Shown here piece after piece: positions 58,001 to 64,000 of a stretch of DNA of 64,000 nt; positions within the stretch are counted from its first letter, which is position 1, and the number at the start of each line of letters is the position of its first letter. The translations under genes were made by a program, and so were the position numbers. The stretch is from Solea solea. Its lineage: Eukaryota; Chordata; Actinopteri; Pleuronectiformes; Soleidae. The notes under the pieces are model-generated. The model was given only the letters and a program-made list of their open reading frames with translations, was not told the DNA's origin and ran no database searches. Location: assembly GCF_958295425.1 (NCBI RefSeq), contig NC_081143.1, forward strand, positions 25,750,586 through 25,814,585, given 5' to 3'.

Positions 58001-59634
58001 CATGTAATCTGTTTGCACTGCAATCCCCTCCCCTCTGAATTTCATCCCCTGTAAGATATAAAGGAGGAAGTGTACTTGCTTCTATTTTAACACCTAGAGA
58101 ACAGACCAAAGTATGTCTGTTTTGTAGCCTTGAGGGTTTTTTTTTTTTTTATATGACTAAGATTATCTAATATCCTAAAGGCAAGTGGGAGTTTCTGAAA
58201 GCCTGTACAAAGAACACTTTTGAGAACTCTATTAAATAATAATCCATTGGTTTGCGTAGCCTTAGAATAAGCCTTTTGTGAACTTTAGGCAAGTTCCTTG
58301 CTTTATGAAGGCCACCATTTTGTGCCAAAATGTTTCTACAGCGGACCGAACAAATAAACTGGCCAGAGCTTGCATTTCACACACCAACACCAATGAAGAA
58401 GAATAACATCCTCTCTGGTATGTGACAGCCACCGCTGATTCCTGACATGCTAAGTAAAGGGAGGAGTGGGTGGAGGAGTCATTCTTTTAGATGTCACTAA
58501 TTCTTACACAGTGGACCTTTTAAATGATCCCTAAAGCTATGTAGAGGAGACTGCAATTACAGCGCAAAGACAATAGAGGCACAAGGAAAGAAGGAAAAGG
58601 AAAGAAAAGTAAGGTTTGATATGGGGTATCCCAGGTTCCTTTTGCCTGGAGACTGCAGTCCCTCCGAACGCCCCGAATGGTGAGTGGAAATGTTTTCCCT
58701 GAGAAAAAGATGAGCCGGAAAGAGCATCAATAACCAAGACTTGCTGTCTTGTGTATTTGTTGTGTTTGATTCTGCTCTTATCTGATCTGAGGCTTGACAT
58801 TCAGTTGTGCGAGCATGACCGTTGCGTTATTTAATCAAAAGATTTATCTCAGATAAGAAGACGGACCTTACTCACACTCCGAAATATCAGCTCTTCAATC
58901 GGACACGAGTGAACGCTCGGATGCACCCTCTTTTGACTCTATGCCGTGTGAGTTTTGTTTGGGCTCTGTACGCCACAGTATGGAGGGAAGGTGTGGGGAC
59001 AAAGGGGAGGTGAAGGAAGGGGATGTATGACAGTGACCTCCCTCTGGTCCTGCACCTCCTCCTCCTCCTCCTCCTCCTCTGCCACATCCATCTCTCTGCC
59101 TCCCGACTGAGAATTGATCCACCTGTTTACCCTGCAGGTATCCCACCGGTGCATCTCTATCCCCTGCTTCGCTCTGCTCAGCTTTAACAGCTGTGGGGTT
59201 CAGTCGCTGCCCTGGAGCTTATTGCAGCATTAGCCGCTGACAATATTCAGCATCATGAGGGTTGAAGCTCATCAAAACTGACAATTACCCAGTGGCAGAT
59301 GTGTACTTTGCTGTCTCCACAGACACACTGTTGTCAATGTGATAAATACTGTAGTAAATAAATACAAATTCATTATAAATAGCAAAGTAGTGGACTTGAT
59401 CTGCATAATTCACTATTATCTGTAAGTGTGGTTGTACACGTCGTCGCATATAAAGGCAAGGCTGTGATAATGTGGTTCTTCGTGCAGTCGCATTATCATT
59501 ACAATGTGTTGTATTCAAAGCATTTCATGTTCAGTACTTACAGTCGCAATGTAAGTGGCTATTTAGTGACGTAACTCCATGCTGATTTGTTTTTGATGAG
59601 CGGTGCAGCTTCATTATACGCGCTAATTCACACA
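52346..59634. other. Intergenic, no gene found
   Basis: The stretch holds an AT microsatellite near 52400-52460, a (TG)16 tract at 54993-55024, an AT-rich zone at 55540-55780, a (CCTT)-type pyrimidine run at 57658-57690 and a (CCT) run at 59054-59081. Short open frames in it lack splice-site support and similarity I can recognise. Confidence 0.5.
54993..55024 (+). repeat. (TG)16 microsatellite
   Basis: This is an uninterrupted TG tract in intergenic sequence, and the longest pure dinucleotide run I noticed outside the AT tracts. Confidence 0.9.
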
Positions 59635-60380
59635 CTTTTCCACTATACGGTTGTAGCACGGCACGGCTCGACTCGTTTTTTGTTGTTTTGCTTTTCCATT
59701 AGTGATAGTACTTTGTACCTGGTGATTTTTTTTGGTGAGGTTCCAAGCGAGCTGAGCCGGTACTAAAATGTGACGTTGACGACGTGATTGATTGGCAGAG
59801 AGTGTCGCCACTGGAAGAGTCATGAGCGTGGCGTCCGACACAAGAATCGAACCGAATCAATGCCGAACTGTAGATCGGTTAAAAAGATCCTGAAAATAGC
59901 GATGCAGCTATTTTCACAGTCAGTTAATCTATCGATTATTCTCTCGATTCATCGAGTACTTGTTTAGTTCATAAAATTACAGAAAATGTTGAAAAATTAT
60001 GATTTTTGGCCACAAATCTAAATATAATAATATAATATTCAGATTTAAGAAGCTGAAAAATCAGAAAGCATGTCTCAATAATGAAAAAACCCTAAAAACC
60101 GATTTGATTATCAAAATAGTTGACGATTCATTTAGTAAACGATTAATAATCGAGTAATTGTTTCAGCCCTACCTGAAAACATATGTTGCTCTCCAACATT
60201 TAGAAAGGACATTTCTAAAATCTCAATATTTAACAGTGTATTTATCGACAGAACCTCCAAAAGCTGATGATCTGTGTCAGACGGAGTCTGCGCTCAAGTC
60301 ATTCACGAAGTACTGAAGTCATTATTTTAAGTTAACTGATTCTTAACTGAATCATCCAAAACTCACAGAAGGTCATAATG
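59635..60380. mobile_element. MITE interrupted by a second MITE
   Basis: The left end cttttccactatacggttgt with agcacggcacggctcgactc is of the same family as 22204-22772. The interior gttaaaaagatcctgaaaa is followed, after the nested insert, by catttctaaaatctcaatat, cagacggagtctg and gaagtactgaa, in the same order as in that copy. The right terminus (ggggctt end) was not found and is probably lost. Confidence 0.7.
59897..60171. mobile_element. hAT-type MITE with 8-bp target duplication
   Basis: This 275-base element begins tagcgatgcagct and ends tgtttcagcccta, imperfect inverted termini. It is flanked on both sides by cctgaaaa (59889-59896 and 60172-60179). An 8-base duplication is the hallmark of hAT insertions. 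Internal atcgatt motifs and the aaaccgatttgattatcaaa block link it to the copy at 8025-8343. The empty site is preserved in the related host element near 22370-22378 (cctaaaaa). Confidence 0.88.
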
Positions 60381-61970
60381 CTGGAATGCTCACTGAATAC
60401 TTCCAATAAGATAAACAGGCAGAAAATGACAGCAGTGGCTAAGTACTAAGTTAAACACAGCTGAGGGTTATTGGGAAGAGCAGGTAATCATTTGCTGGAA
60501 AACACAGGAAGTGAATTTGACTTGAAATGTGAGACTGTAATGTGAGTAACCATGGAAATGATGATGAGTAATGCTAGCAGAACATGATCTGACTGAGAGC
60601 TGATGTGCCATTAACATTTTATAGAATGGGTTTTAGCTGCAGTGGTCTTGTGTGGTAAAATGAAAACAATAAATATGAAAAATGCCAAAATAATTGTGGA
60701 ATGGGAGGCCTTCAGGTCGTCATCTCGTCCCAAATTGTTTGTGAAAAGACTACTACTCAAATATGTCTTTACGTTACCGTAACATTTCATAGATATTTTA
60801 AAATCCAACTCATTGTAGCTTTAATCCAGATTTATAATGGGTTATTGCAAACTATTGCAACAGAGATTCAAAAATTAATCTTGCTTTATAGCAGTAGAAA
60901 AACAAAGGATCACTGAAAACATGAGACTTGAAGAGGTCTTTATTTTCAAACATTAGATGAAAAGCATGTCAATCTCAATTGTCTCCCAACCAACTGGACA
61001 AACAAAATGTGTTTTCATCATTTCCAATAAAGCATGAAATGTCCATCAAAAGAAAAAAAATCTCTACTGGAAGAGTCCAAGTGTAAATAACAAAAATCAA
61101 AACGCGTATGAGCCTATTTATTTCCATCAGTGACTCTGCTCTGGCACATGTGCACACAGCAGGAAGCAGGCAGCATGCAGTACATCTGCTACACCAAGAT
61201 TTTTGTCGCTCAGGTAAATAAAATAATCAGGTACATTTTGCAGCTGTAGGTCTACGTGAAGTGGGGCCACGATTCAGGTCATGTTAGATCGGTATAATGA
61301 AGACTTCTTCGCCCTCTTTTCCCCACACTCTCGTCCAACTTCTCTTCGTCTTACTGACAATGTTCCGCTCTTTAATTGTGTGTCTTTTGCTGCAAACACA
61401 GGTGAGCTGCTACATTAAGTGTAGCATCAGTGCAGAGGGAGGCAGGCTCGCGCTGACAAGAGGAGACGAGGCCCCTGGAGGAGGCAGATCTGAGCGTTAA
61501 TGATCTCTCTCTATGCAAAAGGCCACGGTTCAAAAGGCATTGGGATGATAGGATGATAGGAAATGGCAAAAACCCATTAACTCCATGACAGAGTCTGCCA
61601 CGAGTAATATGCTCTCTCCCGCTTTCTCCTTGTTTCCTGTCTCACTCTGGTCCGCTCCTTCTACCCATCCATGTCTCCGTCTCTCTTCTTCTTTTTTATC
61701 TCTCACCTTTTTCTTGTGGAGATTCTCTTTTTGTATGTTGCATGCTTTATCCTTCCTCATTTAACTTTCTGCTGCCCTGTTCCTGTCGTCAGAATGTCTA
61801 CAGCATAATGTCCTCCTCATCCCTCCCACAGCTACTAGAGTTGGATTGGTTTCTGGTCTAGAAGCTTCAACCAGTTTGGGTACTGGTTCCTACATCGTTG
61901 CTAAGTAAGTGCTTAGTACTGCGTTTCATTTACATCAGAACTGGGAGTGACATCATCCCCAAGTTCACTG
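60381..61970. other. Intergenic, no gene found
   Basis: Mostly AT-rich sequence. A segment just before the minisatellite (61900-61970, containing agaactgggagtgacatcat) resembles part of a fish interspersed repeat. No exon was recognised. Confidence 0.5.
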
Positions 61971-62642
61971 TGTTCCAATATCATTGGGCTAGTAGTCATT
62001 GTTAGCTATTGTTAGCAACACCTGTCGATAACAACGTTAGCAAGTGTAGCAATGTGTTCCAATATCATTGGGCTAGTAGTCATTGTTAGCTATTGTTAGC
62101 AACACCAGTCGATAACAACGTTAGCAAGTGTAGCAATGTGTTCCAATATCATTGGGCTAGTATTCATTGATAGCTATTGTTAGCAACACCAGTCGATAAC
62201 AACGTTAGCAAGTGTAGCAACACGTTCCAATATCATTGGGCTAGTATTCATTGTTAGCTATTGTTAGCAACACCAGTCGATAACAACGTTAGCAAGTGTA
62301 GCAACGCGTTTCAATATCATTGGGCTAGTATTCATTGATAGCTATTGTTAGCAACACCAGTCGATAACAACGTTAGCAAGTGTAGCAATGTGTTCCAATA
62401 TCATTGGGCTAGTAGTCATTGTTAGCTATTGTTAGCAACATCAGTCGATAACAACGTTAGCAAGTGTAGCAATGTGTTCCAATATCATTGGGCTAGTAGT
62501 CATTGTTAGCTATTGTTAGCAACACCAGTTGATAACAACGTTAGCAAGTGTAGCAATGTGTTCCAATATCATTGGGCTAGTGGTCATTAATAGCTATTGT
62601 TAGCAACACCAGTCGATAACAACGTTAGCAAGTGTAGCAACA
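61971..62642 (+). repeat. 84-bp minisatellite, eight copies
   Basis: Unit starts fall at 61971, 62055, 62139, 62223, 62307, 62391, 62475 and 62559, each exactly 84 bases apart. Each unit begins tgttccaatatcattgggct and contains gttagctattgttagcaaca and gtcgataacaacgttagcaa. Copies differ by only a few substitutions (for example tgttcc, cgttcc, cgtttc; tagtagtc, tagtattc) and no indels. Although 84 is a multiple of three, every frame on the + strand has a stop in each unit, so it is non-coding. Confidence 0.95.
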
Positions 62643-62999
62643 TGCCCACTAGTGATGGGACAACATAGGATATCATTACTAATTGTGCTAAAAAAAAATC
62701 AAGTACAATAAGTTAATCGTGGTCAGTCTATTGTCGTGATAATGGAGAAAAAATTGATTTCATGTGAGTCACTTGAAAATTTTGTCCAAGTCACCAACAT
62801 GCAGTCCTGCAGATTTTTTTTGTTAAGTGTGCCACAAGGGGGCACTGCATCTTTCCTCATGACTTTATTATGATCTAATTCAATTAATATTTTTTCACAC
62901 AAAAAAGGATGAATCCTAACTGCACATAATATTCACAATAATACTGCAAATTGCCACTGTTTTGGTCTATAATATGTGTATGACTGATCTACTGTCATA
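62643..62999. other. Spacer between minisatellite and LINE
   Basis: AT-rich sequence with no recognised element. A cacaagggggcactgcat stretch at 62831 is of the kind seen next to many fish repeats, but too short to assign. Confidence 0.4.
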
Positions 63000-63034
63000 C
63001 CGGAAGGATATATCCGGAGGATATATCCTTCCGG
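63000..63034. repeat. Perfect 16-bp inverted repeat
   Basis: Arms ccggaaggatatatcc (63000-63015) and ggatatatccttccgg (63019-63034) are exact reverse complements around a 3-base gga spacer. It lies about 118 bases before the LINE reading frame and may be part of its 5' leader or the flank. Confidence 0.9.
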
Positions 63035-63151
63035 CGCCGACGCGAGTGGCAGCCTTTCTAGCAGCTCCGAGTGTTTCACTGTTAATTTTCCTTATTCTAC
63101 CTTGAAGGTATTTTTTCTTGGTTTCTACTGAAACTATTATTAGTATATCCC

Positions 63152-64000
63152 ATGGATACAGATTATTCTACGCCGAGACTCGTGTATTCGAGCAACTTTT
63201 TGCACATTCTGAGAGCAAAGTCCCGCATCGGTGTGGCTCCGTGTTTACCTGTGGACGTGAGGAAGCCGTACCGAGGCTGCAGAGCCGGCGCTAGGCTAAA
63301 AGCTAGGCGGCTAGCTAAGAAGTGGAGATTCAAGCCTCCGGTACCTTCTATGATCATGGGGAACGTGAACTCACTACCAAACAAGATCGACGAACTGGCT
63401 GCGCTGACAAAGAACATCAAGCTTTACAGGGAGTGCAGTTTACTGTGCCTAACTGAAACGTGGCTAACGGACAGCATCCCAGACGCTAACGTGGAGCTAC
63501 CGGAGTTCAGCACAGTCAGAGCGGACAGAGACACAAGAGCCTGTGGAAAGCGCAAAGGAGGGGGACTCGCGCTGTATGTAAACAAACGCTGGTGCAATTC
63601 TGGACATGTGAGGATTAAAATCTCCACCTGCTGCAGGGACGTTGAACTCCTGGCGGTAAGTTTAAGACCATATTACCTGCCCAGAGAGTTCAGCCACGCC
63701 ATTGTTGTCATTGTTTACATTCCTCCACGGGCGGACGCGGAGGCTGCGTGTGACGTCATCCACAGCGCTGTGGCTAAACTACAAACACAGCATCCAGAGG
63801 CTCTTGTGTTAATCTCTGGGGACTTTAATCATGTAACTCTGGACAAAACACTGACTGCTTTCCACCAGTACGTGGACTGTAACACCAGGGGGAATAGGAC
63901 TTTAGATCTGATGTATGCAAACGTGAAGGATGCATACACAGCCACCCCTCTGCCTGCACTGGGGAAAGCTGATCACAATCTGGTCCTGTTAAAACCCCAC
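63152..64000 (+). CDS. LINE (L2/CR1/Rex1-like) ORF: endonuclease domain, runs off the window
   Basis: An open frame of 283 codons starts at ATG 63152 and has no stop before the window ends. A basic N-terminal stretch (KARRLAKKWRFKPP) leads into an apurinic-like endonuclease: MGNVNSLPNKIDEL, the catalytic LTETWL motif, RADRDTRACGKRKGGGLALY, then YIPPRAD, SGDFNH and TRGNRTLDLMYANVKDAY, ending at KADHNLVLL, the SDH-like catalytic His region. This domain nicks target DNA for reverse transcription. The reverse transcriptase must lie downstream. Lack of stops suggests a young copy. Clade assignment is from memory only. Confidence 0.88.
   Translation, partial: MDTDYSTPRLVYSSNFLHILRAKSRIGVAPCLPVDVRKPYRGCRAGARLKARRLAKKWRFKPPVPSMIMGNVNSLPNKIDELAALTKNIKLYRECSLLCLTETWLTDSIPDANVELPEFSTVRADRDTRACGKRKGGGLALYVNKRWCNSGHVRIKISTCCRDVELLAVSLRPYYLPREFSHAIVVIVYIPPRADAEAACDVIHSAVAKLQTQHPEALVLISGDFNHVTLDKTLTAFHQYVDCNTRGNRTLDLMYANVKDAYTATPLPALGKADHNLVLLKPH

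Noticed and set aside
61971..62642. The 84-base array as a CRISPR array or a repeat protein
   Set aside because: There are no unique spacers between repeats, the genome is vertebrate, and every + strand frame has a stop in each unit.
63163..63627. Minus-strand frames at the window end
   Set aside because: They are shadows of the uninterrupted + strand LINE endonuclease frame.

Overview
The window looks like nuclear DNA of a ray-finned (teleost) fish. It has a vertebrate-type split gene with large AT-rich introns and GT-AG junctions, dense di- to pentanucleotide microsatellites, and transposons typical of teleosts: tRNA-derived SINEs, Rex3-like RTE retroelements, hAT-type MITEs with 8-bp target duplications, a Tc1 relic, and an L2/CR1/Rex1-like LINE. 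I see nothing bacterial or viral. The species cannot be named from this sequence.

Positions 1 to about 31240 hold the 3' end of one + strand gene, a T-type (low-voltage-activated) calcium channel alpha-1 subunit, most like Cav3.3 (cacna1i). Nine exons can be placed to the base: 2569-2639, 6227-6305, 7870-7991, 9596-10048, 17453-17593, 23076-23210, 24694-24868, 27301-27515 and 29393-30061. All junctions are GT-AG and all codon phases agree. Together they give 685 whole codons plus a stop. They encode the end of domain IV S4, the S4-S5 linker, S5, the pore loop with its selectivity-filter aspartate, S6, and the whole cytoplasmic C-terminus. Domains I-III and most of domain IV's voltage sensor lie upstream of the window. 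A 3' UTR with one AATAAA at 31216 follows.

The introns carry SINEs, hairpin MITEs, a foldback element and a diverged repeat family in several copies. Three of the eight donor sites are followed within about 15-22 bases by (CA)11-14. One of these exons (17453-17593) also has (TG)9 immediately before its acceptor, so the two tracts are complementary across the exon.

From about 31240 to 63000 I find no convincing host gene. The region holds decayed mobile elements: a Tc1 fragment beside a LINE 3' end, two Rex3 pieces in opposite orientation, a 1.6-kb terminal-inverted-repeat element (42986-44579) that seems to carry a broken gene fragment, and a 275-bp hAT-type MITE nested in another MITE with a perfect 8-bp target duplication. 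An 84-bp minisatellite in eight register-perfect copies lies at 61971-62642. From 63152 to the window end there is an uninterrupted 283-codon LINE endonuclease reading frame, preceded by a perfect 16-bp inverted repeat.
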